37,389 nucleotides of DNA from Marinibacterium sp. (GCA_025800215.1 JAOXSC010000185.1:1-37389); one strand, 5' to 3'; shown: positions 1 to 8,479, counted from the stretch's first letter. Notes: a model not told the origin generated them from the letters alone. A program made the numbers and translations.

Positions 1-1470
1 GCAGCGATTGAGGCTTTGGCCGTCGAGTTCGCGGCAGGGCCCGCTGTGGCAATTGGTGGGCCTGCCGTCCAGGCTGGGGCGCTCTACAATGCCTATTATA
101 TATTGAAAGACGGTCAGGTCTCCGCCCGCGTCTTGAAGCACCATTTGCCGAATGAGACTGTCTTTGACGAAGTTCGGCTGTATGAAAGTGCACCTGTTGC
201 TGGGCCATATGTCGTTGGGGGGGTGCGAATCGGTAGCCCAATTTGCGAAGACAGCTGGCATGAGGATGTGGCTGAAACCCTCGCAGAAACCGGAGCCGAA
301 TTCCTGCTGGTGCCCAACGGGTCGCCCTATGACCGGGCCAAGTTCGATGCCCGCATGGCCCATATGGTGGCGCGCGTGGTCGAAACGGGGCTGCCGTTGA
401 TCTATCTCAACATGGTTGGCGGGCAGGATGATCAGGTGTTTGACGGGGCCAGCTTTGCGCTCAACCCCGGCGGGGCGCTGGCGGTGCAGCTGCCCTGTTT
501 CGACGAGGTCGTGCGCCATGTGGATCTGGAACGCGGCGCCGATGGCTGGCGCGTGGTGCAGGGCGACCGTCACACCCGCCCCGATGCGTGGGAACAGGAT
601 TACCGGGTGATGGTCACGGCGCTGTCCGACTACATGGCCAAATCGGGGTTTTCCAAGGTTCTGCTGGGCCTGTCGGGGGGGATCGATTCGGCGCTGGTGG
701 CGGCGATCGCGGCCGACGCGATCGGGCCTGAAAACGTGCGCTGCGTGATGCTGCCGTCCGAATATACCTCGCAGGCATCGCTGGAAGATGCCGAAGCGCT
801 CGCCCAGGCGCTTGGCAGCCCCTATGACTATGTGCCCATCACCCAGGCACGCACAGCGGTGACCGAAACGCTGGCGCCGCATTTTGCCGGGCTTGACGAA
901 GGGCTGGCCGAAGAGAACATCCAGTCCCGCCTGCGCGGGCTGCTCCTGATGGCGATGTCCAACAAGTTTGGTGAAATGCTGCTGACCACCGGCAACAAAT
1001 CCGAGGTCGCGGTGGGCTATGCCACGATCTATGGCGACATGGCGGGCGGCTATAACCCGATCAAGGATCTCTACAAGACGCGCGTCTTTGAAACCTGCCG
1101 CTGGCGCAACGCCAATTACCGCGACTGGATGAAAGGCCCCGGCGGGGCCGTGATCCCGCAGCGGATCATCGACAAACCCCCATCGGCCGAGCTGCGCGCC
1201 GATCAGAAAGACAGCGACAGCCTGCCCGACTACCCCGAGCTGGACGCGATGCTGGACATTCTGGTCGATCAGGACGGGTCGGTGGATGACTGCGTGGCCG
1301 CAGGGTTCGACCGCGCCACCGCCAAACGGGTCGAACATCTGATCTATATCAGCGAATACAAACGCTTTCAGTCCGCCCCCGGCGCGCGCCTGACCGAACG
1401 GGCCTTCTGGCTCGACCGGCGCTATCCCATCGTCAATCGCTGGCGCGACCCGAGCGGCCAAGATGAATGA
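1..1470 (+). CDS. nadE: Glutamine-dependent NAD+ synthetase, 5' end cut off by the window
   Basis: Makes NAD+ from deamido-NAD+, ATP and glutamine in the cytoplasm, the last step of NAD synthesis. The frame is open from base 1, and a TTG at 16 is only an internal codon, so the true start lies before the window; about 490 residues are present, while two-domain family members have roughly 550. The N-terminal nitrilase-type glutaminase domain shows the catalytic Lys in KHHLPN (codon near 136) and the Cys nucleophile in SPICED (codon at 244); the triad Glu must lie upstream. The C-terminal synthetase domain starts with the ATP-pyrophosphatase loop SGGIDS (673-690) and has the TTGNKSE and DLYKTRVF segments. 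The protein ends 89 bases before the next gene on the same strand. Identification is secure. Confidence 0.95.
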   Translation, partial: AAIEALAVEFAAGPAVAIGGPAVQAGALYNAYYILKDGQVSARVLKHHLPNETVFDEVRLYESAPVAGPYVVGGVRIGSPICEDSWHEDVAETLAETGAEFLLVPNGSPYDRAKFDARMAHMVARVVETGLPLIYLNMVGGQDDQVFDGASFALNPGGALAVQLPCFDEVVRHVDLERGADGWRVVQGDRHTRPDAWEQDYRVMVTALSDYMAKSGFSKVLLGLSGGIDSALVAAIAADAIGPENVRCVMLPSEYTSQASLEDAEALAQALGSPYDYVPITQARTAVTETLAPHFAGLDEGLAEENIQSRLRGLLLMAMSNKFGEMLLTTGNKSEVAVGYATIYGDMAGGYNPIKDLYKTRVFETCRWRNANYRDWMKGPGGAVIPQRIIDKPPSAELRADQKDSDSLPDYPELDAMLDILVDQDGSVDDCVAAGFDRATAKRVEHLIYISEYKRFQSAPGARLTERAFWLDRRYPIVNRWRDPSGQDE

Positions 1471-1474
1471 CGGG

Positions 1475-1544
1475 CCAAAGCGGGTGACGGGGCAGAATGT
1501 CCCATCTTTGGCGGTGCGTGGGCAGGTGACACGGCTGCCCGCGC
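1475..1544. terminator. Two consecutive hairpins in the nadE 3' gap
   Basis: The gap after nadE holds two dyads in a row. CCAAAG (1475-1480) pairs with CTTTGG (1506-1511) around an inner GGG/CCC pair. GCGTGGGCAG (1516-1525) pairs with CTGCCCGCGC (1535-1544) across a 9-base loop with one G-T wobble. Neither is followed by a T run, so they may slow or end nadE transcription without being textbook intrinsic terminators, or may form the leader of the next gene. Confidence 0.4.
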
Positions 1545-1559
1545 GGCTATGGTCACTGC

Positions 1560-2903
1560 ATGCCCGGACCTGACCTTATCCCGTTCCGTTCTGATCCTGC
1601 CCTGCCCCGGCGTTGCGATGTCGTGGTGATCGGGGGTGGGATCATCGGTGTGTGCACGGCGCTTGAACTGGCCGAGCGCGGCCGGTCGGTGCTGCTGTGC
1701 GAAAAGGGCGATATTGGTGGCGAACAATCCAGCCGCAACTGGGGCTGGGTGCGCATGTCGCTGCGCGATCCGCGGGAAATCCCGCTCATGGCCGAGGCGC
1801 TGCGCCTGTGGGATGGTCTGGATGCGCGCATCGGCGGGCGCACCGGGTTTACCCGCAGCGGTATCCTGTATGAGGCATCATCGGATCGGACCATCGACAC
1901 CTACAGCCGCTGGATCCGCAATCTGGATGGCACGGGCCAGCCTGCGCGGATGATCGACGGGGCGGAACTTGCCGCCCTGCTGCCGGGCCGCAGGGGGGCT
2001 GCGCGCGCGGCGCTTTATACCCCGCAGGATGGCCGCGCCGAACCGCAATGGGCCGCGCCCGCGATTGCCGAAGGCGCCCGCGCAGCCGGGGCGGCAGTGG
2101 TGACGCGCTGCGCCGTGCGCAGCCTTGACCGGCGCGGCGGAGCGGTGCGCGGGGTGGTGACCGAACGTGGCCGGGTCGACGCGGATGCGGTGGTGCTCGC
2201 CGGGGGCGCATGGTCGCGGCTTTTTGCGGGCAATGCGGGGATTGCGCTGCCGCAGCTCAAGGTGCTGAATTCGGTGATGCGCACGGGCCCGCTGCGCGAC
2301 CGTGCAGCGGGCGGGCCCGAGGCCACGCTGGGCAGCGACCGCTATGCGCTGCGCAGGCGGGCCGATGGCGGATATACCGTGGCTTCAAGCCACATGAGCA
2401 CGCATCATCTGGTGCCCGACAGTTTTGCCCTGACGCGGGCCTTCTGGCCGGCGCTGCGGCAGGACTGGCGGTCGACCCGGATCCGGCTGAACCGGCGCTG
2501 GTGGATCGAAGCCGGCCATGCTCGCCGCTGGTCGGCCAGTGACATCACGCCCTTTGAAACCTGCCGGGTCCTGGATCCCGCGCCGGAACACGGGTTGCTG
2601 GATCAGGTCTGGGATGCGGCGCGCGCAGGTTTTCCGGCGCTGAACCAGACGGCGGTCGTGCAACGCTGGGGCGGGATGATCGACGTGACGCCTGACGCGG
2701 TGCCGGTGATCTCGGGCACCGGGACCCTGCCGGGGCTGGTGATTGCCACGGGCTTTTCCGGTCATGGCTTTGGCATTGCGCCGGGGGCGGGGCGGCTGGT
2801 GGCCGATCTGGTGACGGGGGATGCGCCCTGTGTGGATCCGACACCCTTTCGGCTGGCGCGGTTCTTTGACGGATCCCCGGTCGGTCTGGACAGCGGGGGT
2901 TGA
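1560..2903 (+). CDS. FAD-dependent D-amino-acid-dehydrogenase-like oxidoreductase (DadA/DAO family)
   Basis: A 447-residue flavoprotein that probably oxidises an amino acid, imino acid or N-methylated amine; the substrate cannot be read from sequence. Residues 20-33 form a Rossmann FAD-binding fold with the GGGIIG fingerprint (25-30) and the ribose-binding acidic residue E48 at the end of the second strand. EQSSRNWGW (55-63) is the segment seen near the flavin in a DAO-family subgroup. The C-terminal part carries the second FAD contact GFSGHGFGIAPGAG. No signal peptide is visible. The ATG at 1560 has only a weak ribosome site, but the N-terminus fits the family. It follows nadE by 89 bases with hairpins between, so it is probably a separate unit, and a strong bidirectional hairpin follows it. 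Confidence 0.85.
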   Translation: MPGPDLIPFRSDPALPRRCDVVVIGGGIIGVCTALELAERGRSVLLCEKGDIGGEQSSRNWGWVRMSLRDPREIPLMAEALRLWDGLDARIGGRTGFTRSGILYEASSDRTIDTYSRWIRNLDGTGQPARMIDGAELAALLPGRRGAARAALYTPQDGRAEPQWAAPAIAEGARAAGAAVVTRCAVRSLDRRGGAVRGVVTERGRVDADAVVLAGGAWSRLFAGNAGIALPQLKVLNSVMRTGPLRDRAAGGPEATLGSDRYALRRRADGGYTVASSHMSTHHLVPDSFALTRAFWPALRQDWRSTRIRLNRRWWIEAGHARRWSASDITPFETCRVLDPAPEHGLLDQVWDAARAGFPALNQTAVVQRWGGMIDVTPDAVPVISGTGTLPGLVIATGFSGHGFGIAPGAGRLVADLVTGDAPCVDPTPFRLARFFDGSPVGLDSGG

Positions 2904-2908
2904 CCAGC

Positions 2909-2941
2909 CGCCGGGCACACCGGTCTTCGATGCGCCCGGCG
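2909..2941. terminator. Bidirectional hairpin between convergent genes
   Basis: CGCCGGGC (2909-2916) pairs perfectly with GCCCGGCG (2934-2941) over a 17-base loop. It fills the 48-base gap between the convergent oxidoreductase and metallo-hydrolase genes, so it can act for both strands. There is no T tract. Confidence 0.5.
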
Positions 2942-2951
2942 ATACCGGGGA

Positions 2952-3887
2952 TCAGCCCATCATCTGATAGCTGACAGGCACAAACCGGAACCCGTCGCCG
3001 CGCGGCTCGACATAGCCTGCGGCGGGGAAGGGCATGTGATAGCCGATCATCGGCACCCGGTCGGCCGCCAGCATCCCCAGCACATTGCGTCGCGATGCCG
3101 TGGCGGCGGCCTTGTCCATGTCAAACCGGACTTCCCATTCGGGATGGGCAAAGGACCACACATAGTGATTGGCCAGATCCGCCGTCAGCACCAGCTGCTG
3201 GCCGTCGCTTTCAAGCATGTAGCACATATGCCCCGGCGTGTGGCCAAAGCTGGCCATGGCCGTGATGCCGGGGGCGATGCTGGCGCCATCTTCGACAAAG
3301 CTCATGCGGTCGGCCAGCGGCGTGACCTTGGCCGCGACAAGGTCGCCAACGCGGTTGCCGGCCTCCATCGCTGCCCAGAAATCATATTCCGCTGCGGCAG
3401 TCACATAGCGCGCATTGGGAAAGGTCGGCGCGTCGCCGGTGGTCATGCCGCCGATATGGTCGGGATGCATATGGGTCAGCACCACCACGTCGATCTGGTC
3501 GGGTGTCACACCGGCCTGCGCCAGCGCGGTCTGGATGCCCCCCTGACCAAGGCCGGTGTCAAACAGCACCAGCTCTGATCCGGTATCGACCAGCGTGGGG
3601 GTGAAATAGAACTGCGCGCTGTCGGCGGAAATGAAGTTGTCGGCCGACACGCGGGCCCAGTCTTCGTCCGAGGCGCCGCCGCCAAAGATCTCGCGCGCGC
3701 CGTCGCGGGCCACCGTGCCATCGAGCAGCGTCGTCACCCCCAGCGATCCCAGGGTAAAGCTGCGCGCCACCGGGGCTTTGGCCTTGCCGCCATGGCCATC
3801 GGCGATCGCTGTGGCCGGAAGTGTCGCGGCAAGTGGAAGGGTTGCGGCACCGCCCAGGGCGGCGCGGCGGGTCAGGTTCAGGGTCAT
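2952..3887 (-). CDS. Tat-exported metallo-beta-lactamase-fold hydrolase
   Basis: A 311-residue MBL-fold hydrolase with the metal motif THMHPDH (H139, H141, D143, H144), the third-strand His in GHTPGH (216-220) and an Asp in TADLANHY (D237), so a complete dinuclear metal site. The N-terminus has TRRAALGG followed by a hydrophobic stretch and an AxA-like site near residue 29, which reads as a twin-arginine signal and implies export of a folded protein to the periplasm. The start at 3887 is chosen because AGGAG lies 8 bases upstream and the signal begins there; the same frame stays open far upstream, but that extension is the shadow of gltX. Family relatives include lactonases and other hydrolases; the substrate is unknown. 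Confidence 0.88.
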   Translation of the reverse strand: MTLNLTRRAALGGAATLPLAATLPATAIADGHGGKAKAPVARSFTLGSLGVTTLLDGTVARDGAREIFGGGASDEDWARVSADNFISADSAQFYFTPTLVDTGSELVLFDTGLGQGGIQTALAQAGVTPDQIDVVVLTHMHPDHIGGMTTGDAPTFPNARYVTAAAEYDFWAAMEAGNRVGDLVAAKVTPLADRMSFVEDGASIAPGITAMASFGHTPGHMCYMLESDGQQLVLTADLANHYVWSFAHPEWEVRFDMDKAAATASRRNVLGMLAADRVPMIGYHMPFPAAGYVEPRGDGFRFVPVSYQMMG

Positions 3888-4010
3888 GATCTCGCTCCTA
3901 TTGTCCGTGCCCGAGCCTATCAGATAGCGCGCCTTGCCCGCGCGGCGATGGCGATCACGGTCCCGTGTAGCGCGCAGATGTGATAGGATGCGCCATGGCC
4001 AGGGGGGGAC

Positions 4011-4424
4011 ATGCAGATGACCGGTGGGGATGTGGACGCGTTTCTGAACGCGCTTGAGCCCGGCCGCCGCGCCCGCGAAGCGCAGGTGCTGGACGTGGTG
4101 TTTCGCGCCGCCACCGGCTTTGCTCCGCGCCTGTGGGAGGACGGGATGGTCGGCTACGGGCGTTGCACGCGCGGGGATCTGACGGGGCAGGGCGGCGATG
4201 GTCCGGCCACCGGCTTTGCATCCTGCCCGCGCGCGCTGAGCATCCATATCCTGCCCGGCTATGGCGCGTTCGGGGATCTGCTGGCCGAGCTGGGCCGTCA
4301 CAAGCTGGGGCGGTCCTGTCTTTATATCCAGCGGCTGGATGACGTGGATCTTGATATACTCGGCCGCCTGATCCGGGCGGGCCTGAAACGGCTGAACGGG
4401 ATCAGCCCGGTGGCCCCGACCTGA
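4011..4424 (+). CDS. DUF1801-domain protein
   Basis: A 137-residue soluble protein resembling the DUF1801 (YdhG-like) fold: an N-terminal helix with DVDAFLNALEP, the middle segment GFAPRLWEDGMVGYG, a strand rich in aromatic residues, and a C-terminal segment with CLYIQRLDDVDLDIL followed by a basic helix. Family function is not known in molecular detail. Start: ATG at 4011 sits just behind a GGGGGGGA ribosome site; a second ATG at 4017 is possible. It lies 60 bases before gltX on the same strand and 123 bases from the divergent MBL gene. Confidence 0.75.
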   Translation: MQMTGGDVDAFLNALEPGRRAREAQVLDVVFRAATGFAPRLWEDGMVGYGRCTRGDLTGQGGDGPATGFASCPRALSIHILPGYGAFGDLLAELGRHKLGRSCLYIQRLDDVDLDILGRLIRAGLKRLNGISPVAPT

Positions 4425-4484
4425 GCAGTCTTCTGGACAATTCGCCGCCCCTGTGACACAGGGACGCCCAACAGGAGTTGCCAT

Positions 4485-5810
4485 ATGACCACCACCCGTT
4501 TCGCGCCGTCGCCCACCGGTTACATCCATGTGGGCAATCTGCGCACTGCCCTGATGAACTATCTCATCGCCCGCAAGGCGGGCGGGACCTTTATCCTGCG
4601 CATCGACGACACCGACCCCGAGCGGTCCAAGGAACACTATGTCGACGCGATCAAGGAAGACCTTGACTGGCTGGGCCTGCATTGGGACCGGGTCGAGCGT
4701 CAGTCCGAACGGCTTGAGCAATACCACGCCGCCGCCGACACGCTGCGCGGCATGGGCCGTTTCTATGAGGCGTTCGAAACCCCGACCGAGCTGGATCTCA
4801 AGCGCAAGAAGCAGCTCAACATGGGCAAGCCGCCGGTCTATGACCGCGCCGCACTGGCGCTGAGCGACGATGAAAAGGCCGCGCTGCGCGCCGAGCGCGG
4901 GCAGGGGGTCTGGCGGTTCAAGCTGGATCACGAGCGCATCGAATGGACCGATGGCATTCTGGGCGACATTTCCATTGATGCCGCCAGCGTCAGCGATCCG
5001 GTGCTGATCCGCCAGGATGGGCAGCTGCTTTATACGCTGGCTTCGGTGGTCGATGACACCGAAATGGGGGTCACGGATGTGGTGCGCGGATCGGACCACG
5101 TGACCAACACCGCGACCCAGATCCAGATCATCACCGCTCTGGGCGGGGCCGTGCCGCGCTTTGCGCACCATTCGCTGCTGACCGGCCCGCAGGGCGAAGC
5201 GCTGTCGAAACGGCTGGGCACGCTGGCGCTGCGCGATCTGCGCGACAGCGGCGTGCAGCCCATGGCCCTGCTGAGCCTGATGGCGCGGCTGGGGTCGTCC
5301 GATCCGGTCGAGCTGCGCACCGACATGGCCGAGCTGATCGACGGGTTCGACATCACCCGGTTCGGGTCGGCGCCGACCAAATTCGATGCCGATGATCTTT
5401 ATCCGCTGACCGGGCGCTATCTGCAGACGCTGTCTCTGACGGATGTGGCCGATCGTATCGCGGGGCTGGGCGTGCCCGATGATCTGGCCGACCGGTTCTG
5501 GTCGGTTGCGCGCGAAAACATCACCACGCTGGATGATCTGGCAGGCTGGTGGGCGATCTGCCGCGATGGCGCAGATCCGGTGATTGCCGACGACGATCGC
5601 GATTTTGTCGCCCAGGCGATGGCGCTGCTGCCCCAAGCCCCGTTCGATGACGGCACCTGGGGCGCCTGGACCAAAGCGGTCAAGGACGCCACCGGCCGCA
5701 AGGGCAAGGGTCTGTTCATGCCGCTGCGCAAGGCGCTGACCGGGCAGGAGCGCGGGCCCGACATGGGCGCGCTGATGCCGCTGTTGCAGGTGGTGCGCGC
5801 GCGTGACTAA
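4485..5810 (+). CDS. gltX: Glutamyl-tRNA synthetase
   Basis: Charges tRNA-Glu (and, in organisms lacking GlnRS, also tRNA-Gln) with glutamate in the cytoplasm. At 441 residues it is a typical class I enzyme of the shorter alphaproteobacterial type. The HIGH-type motif is HVGN (15-18) after RFAPSPTGY, and the KMSKS-type motif is ALSKR (239-243). LRIDDTDPERS binds glutamate and the tRNA acceptor end. The C-terminal anticodon-binding region is present. The ATG at 4485 follows AACAGGAG by 6 bases. Many Rhodobacteraceae carry two GluRS paralogues; this could be the one that differs from the canonical KMSKR enzyme, and only genome context would decide. Confidence 0.95.
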   Translation: MTTTRFAPSPTGYIHVGNLRTALMNYLIARKAGGTFILRIDDTDPERSKEHYVDAIKEDLDWLGLHWDRVERQSERLEQYHAAADTLRGMGRFYEAFETPTELDLKRKKQLNMGKPPVYDRAALALSDDEKAALRAERGQGVWRFKLDHERIEWTDGILGDISIDAASVSDPVLIRQDGQLLYTLASVVDDTEMGVTDVVRGSDHVTNTATQIQIITALGGAVPRFAHHSLLTGPQGEALSKRLGTLALRDLRDSGVQPMALLSLMARLGSSDPVELRTDMAELIDGFDITRFGSAPTKFDADDLYPLTGRYLQTLSLTDVADRIAGLGVPDDLADRFWSVARENITTLDDLAGWWAICRDGADPVIADDDRDFVAQAMALLPQAPFDDGTWGAWTKAVKDATGRKGKGLFMPLRKALTGQERGPDMGALMPLLQVVRARD

Positions 5811-5864
5811 GCGGGGCGCGCCCCTTGCGGCAGGCGCCAGAGCCTGCGGGATGGGGCGCCCCTG

Positions 5865-7250
5865 ATGGCGGATGCCAAGTTTCTGACCGGCAGCCTGTTT
5901 CGCCATGTGGCCGTGATGTCGCTGACGGCGAGCGTCGGCATCATGGCGGTGTTTCTTGTCGATTTCATCGACATGGTCTTCATCTCAATGCTGGGCAAGG
6001 CCGAGCTGGCCGCGGCCGTCGGCTATGCCGGTTCGATCCTGTTTTTCACCACATCCATCACCATCGGCATGGCCATTGCCGCAGGTGCGCTGGTGGCGCG
6101 GGCCCTTGGGGCCGGGACGCCCGACATCGCGCGCCAGAAAGCCACCCATGCGCTGATCTACGGCGTCGGGCTGGGGGTGATCTTTTCGGTTCTGATCTGG
6201 ATCCATGTGCCCGATTTCGTGCGCTGGATCGGGGCCGAAGGGCAGACCGCCGATCTGGCCGTGCGCTATCTGCGGATCATCGTGCCGACGCTGGCCTTCA
6301 TGATGCTGGGCATGATCGGCAGCGCCCTGCTGCGCGCCCATGGCGATGCGCGACGGGCGATGATGGTGACCCTTTACGGGGGTGCGACCAATGCCGTGCT
6401 CGACCCGATCCTGATCTTCGGGCTGGATCTGGAACTGACGGGGGCGGCGCTGGCGTCGGTGGCGGCGCGGCTGGTGATGGCGGCCACCGCTCTGGTGCCG
6501 CTTGTGCGCCACTATGGCGGCTTTACCCGGCCCAGCCTTGCGGGGATGGCGGGGGATCTGTCACCGGTGCTGGCCATCGCGCTGCCTGCGATCCTGACCC
6601 AGCTGGCGACGCCTGTGGGTATGGCCTATGTCACCCGCGCCATGTCCGACTATGGCGAAGGGGCAGTGGCCGGTATGGCCATCGTGGCCCGGCTGACGCC
6701 GCTGGCCTTTTGCGTGATCTTTGCGGTGTCGGGGGCGGTGGGGCCGATCATCGGGCAGAATTTCGGTGCCCAGCAGCAGGATCGCGTGCTGGGCACCTAT
6801 CGCGCCGCGATGGTGTTCTGCGGCGCCTATGTGCTGGCGGTGTCGGTGCTGCTGTTTGCACTGCGCGGGCCGGTGGCGGCGCTGTTTGATGCGCAGGGCG
6901 TGACCCGCGATCTGATCTATCTGTTCTGCGGGCCGCTGGCGCTGAGCTATTTCTTCAACGGGGGGATCTTTGTCAGCAACGCGGCCTTCACCAATCTGGG
7001 CCACCCGTTCTATTCCACCTGGATCAACTGGGGGCGGCACACGCTGGGCACGATCCCCTTCGTGCTGCTGGGCGCCATGGTCTGGGGGGCCGAAGGGGTG
7101 CTGATCGGTCAGGCCGTGGGCGGCGTGATCTTTGCCGGCGTTGCCGTCATTCTGGCGCGCCGCGTGATGGCGCGCGAACCGGTGGCCGACGCCACCCCGG
7201 TGTTCAGCCAGCGTGCGCGGCTGGTGCAGATCTTCAACCTGCGCCGCTAG
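5865..7250 (+). CDS. MATE-family multidrug/solute exporter
   Basis: A 461-residue inner-membrane protein with about twelve hydrophobic segments in two homologous halves, as in the MATE (MatE) antiporters that export cationic drugs or metabolites using Na+ or H+. The first helix region includes SLTASVGIMAVFLVDFIDMVFI, and the glycine-rich segment GAVGPIIGQNFGAQ is a family hallmark in the second half. The start at 5865 is the first ATG that keeps the amphipathic N-terminus; its ribosome site is poor, and it lies 54 bases behind gltX, so read-through from gltX is possible. Its stop codon overlaps that of the opposing gene in the sequence CTAG. Confidence 0.9.
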   Translation: MADAKFLTGSLFRHVAVMSLTASVGIMAVFLVDFIDMVFISMLGKAELAAAVGYAGSILFFTTSITIGMAIAAGALVARALGAGTPDIARQKATHALIYGVGLGVIFSVLIWIHVPDFVRWIGAEGQTADLAVRYLRIIVPTLAFMMLGMIGSALLRAHGDARRAMMVTLYGGATNAVLDPILIFGLDLELTGAALASVAARLVMAATALVPLVRHYGGFTRPSLAGMAGDLSPVLAIALPAILTQLATPVGMAYVTRAMSDYGEGAVAGMAIVARLTPLAFCVIFAVSGAVGPIIGQNFGAQQQDRVLGTYRAAMVFCGAYVLAVSVLLFALRGPVAALFDAQGVTRDLIYLFCGPLALSYFFNGGIFVSNAAFTNLGHPFYSTWINWGRHTLGTIPFVLLGAMVWGAEGVLIGQAVGGVIFAGVAVILARRVMAREPVADATPVFSQRARLVQIFNLRR

Positions 7251-7807
7251 GGGGTCACGATCTGCGCGCCCAGCCGGGCCAGGGCGTCATCGACCACGGT
7301 CAGTTCGTGCGGTGCCAACCGAATGTGGCGGGGATAGATCGGGGTTGCCCGGTCATCCAGAACCGGCCGGTTCCAGCCTGCGGTCGTGTCCAGAAAATGG
7401 GCCGCCCCATCGGGGCCGAATTCACGCAGATAGCCCTGGATCACCACGTCAAGATAGCTCAGCAGGATGGCGCCGGGCCGCACGGGGTGCACCCGGTCAC
7501 TGTGCGGGATTTCGTAGATCGCCACGTGATGGGGCCGGTCGCCCAGCAGATCGGCGGTGGCGTCGCGCCGTTCATAGAGCCGTTCGCGCAGATCCAGCGC
7601 CTGCCAGTCCGCCCCCGGCACCCGCGCCACAAGCCCGTCGATCTCGACGCCGTCGCAGCGCTCGGCGCTGAGGATCGCGCGGTCGAATTCGGGCACATCC
7701 ACCCAGACCCGCCGCCAGCCGCGCAGCCGCAGGGGCCTGCAATCGGGATAATCCTGGGTGGTGCGGTTCACCAGGCTGCCATAGCCAAAGAAAAAGGGAT
7801 CGGTCAT
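7247..7807 (-). CDS. Gamma-glutamylcyclotransferase-fold protein
   Basis: A 186-residue protein of the GGCT/ChaC-like fold. The nucleotide-turn-like binding motif FGYGSLVN is at 7-14, and a catalytic-type Glu sits in LDLRE (E75), as in enzymes that cyclise gamma-glutamyl groups to 5-oxoproline in glutathione turnover. The frame is open to 7927, but the fold begins at the ATG at 7807, directly before FFFGYGSL, so that start is used. The gene points towards the MATE exporter and their stop codons share CTAG (7247-7250). The exact substrate (glutathione, gamma-glutamyl amine or peptide) is not readable from sequence. Confidence 0.82.
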   Translation of the reverse strand: MTDPFFFGYGSLVNRTTQDYPDCRPLRLRGWRRVWVDVPEFDRAILSAERCDGVEIDGLVARVPGADWQALDLRERLYERRDATADLLGDRPHHVAIYEIPHSDRVHPVRPGAILLSYLDVVIQGYLREFGPDGAAHFLDTTAGWNRPVLDDRATPIYPRHIRLAPHELTVVDDALARLGAQIVTP

Positions 7808-7895
7808 GGCCCTGCGATAGCGCAAATCCCGCCGGGCTCCGAGGTGTGACGTCGCGGAGATGCGGTCCCTGGTGCCCGTCCGGCAGGCATGTTCC

Positions 7896-7924
7896 GAAAT
7901 GAATGACCCATATGCATCTATTTC
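7896..7924. promoter_or_regulatory. Imperfect dyad upstream of nsrR, possible operator
   Basis: GAAATGAATG (7896-7905) and CATCTATTTC (7915-7924) match in inverted orientation at 8 of 10 positions, with 9 bases between. The right arm read on the minus strand contains AGATGCAT, resembling one half of the AAGATGCATTT-type NsrR site; the left arm fits less well. It could be an autoregulatory site, but this is a guess from a single instance. Confidence 0.3.
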
Positions 7925-7932
7925 CACCCTGC

Positions 7933-7946
7933 TTGACGCAGGTCAA
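7933..7946. promoter_or_regulatory. Perfect FNR/Dnr-type box upstream of nsrR
   Basis: TTGAC-GCAG-GTCAA is an exact inverted repeat with the arm length and 4-base spacing of FNR/CRP-superfamily sites (FNR TTGAT-N4-ATCAA; Dnr/NnrR variants with C and G at the inner positions). It lies 73 bases before the NsrR start codon, at a distance usable for activation. It suggests that expression responds to oxygen or nitric oxide through FnrL or a Dnr-type regulator not present in the window. Confidence 0.6.
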
Positions 7947-8019
7947 ACGCAAGGGCGGGGAAATGCGGCATATAGCGGCATGGCCCGCCCCGAAGGGTCC
8001 CGCTCGTAAGGAACACGAC

Positions 8020-8475
8020 ATGCGCGTCACCAAACGAACCAATATTGCCGTCCGGCTGCTGATGTACTGTGCGGCCCACGCCCCGCGACAGGTCACCAAG
8101 GCCGAGATCGCCGAACGCTGCAACGCGTCGGAAAACCATCTTGCGCAGGTGACGCATCAGCTCAGCCTGCTGGGCTTTTTGCGCACGCAGCGCGGGCGCA
8201 ATGGCGGGATCACCCTGGAGCGACCCGCCGATCAGATCGTGATCGGAGACCTGTTCCGGCAGGTTGAAGGCAATGTGCCGCTGGCCGAGTGCTTTGCCGA
8301 TGCCGACAATACCTGCCCTCTGGTCGAAGGATGCCGGTTGCGTCTGGCGCTCGCTGACGCGGTCGAGGCGTTCTATGCCCATCTTGACGGGATCACGCTT
8401 GATGCGCTGATCTGTGACAATGACGATCTGATGCGCGTTCTGGTGCCCGCACCGGTCAGCTGCACCGCGCGCTAA
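8020..8475 (+). CDS. nsrR: Rrf2-family regulator, NsrR-type Fe-S nitric oxide sensor
   Basis: A 151-residue Rrf2-family DNA-binding protein. The N-terminal winged helix includes RTNIAVRLLMYCA and a recognition helix region with NHLAQVTHQLSLLGFL, followed by RGRNGGI. Three cysteines, C91, C99 and C105, are placed as in NsrR, where they bind an iron-sulfur cluster that reacts with NO and releases repression. The start at 8020 has TAAGGA 7 bases upstream; the longer open frame to 7903 runs through the FNR-type box and is rejected. Usual NsrR partners such as hmp or nor genes are not adjacent, so targets must lie elsewhere. The FNR-type box ahead of it ties it to oxygen/NO control. Confidence 0.85.
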   Translation: MRVTKRTNIAVRLLMYCAAHAPRQVTKAEIAERCNASENHLAQVTHQLSLLGFLRTQRGRNGGITLERPADQIVIGDLFRQVEGNVPLAECFADADNTCPLVEGCRLRLALADAVEAFYAHLDGITLDALICDNDDLMRVLVPAPVSCTAR

Positions 8476-8479
8476 ACGG

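Noticed and set aside
2952..5906. Open frame of 984 codons on the minus strand
   Set aside because: Only the part from 3887 down to 2952 is a real protein (MBL fold with Tat signal and ribosome site); the rest is the antisense shadow of gltX and the DUF1801 gene in GC-rich DNA.
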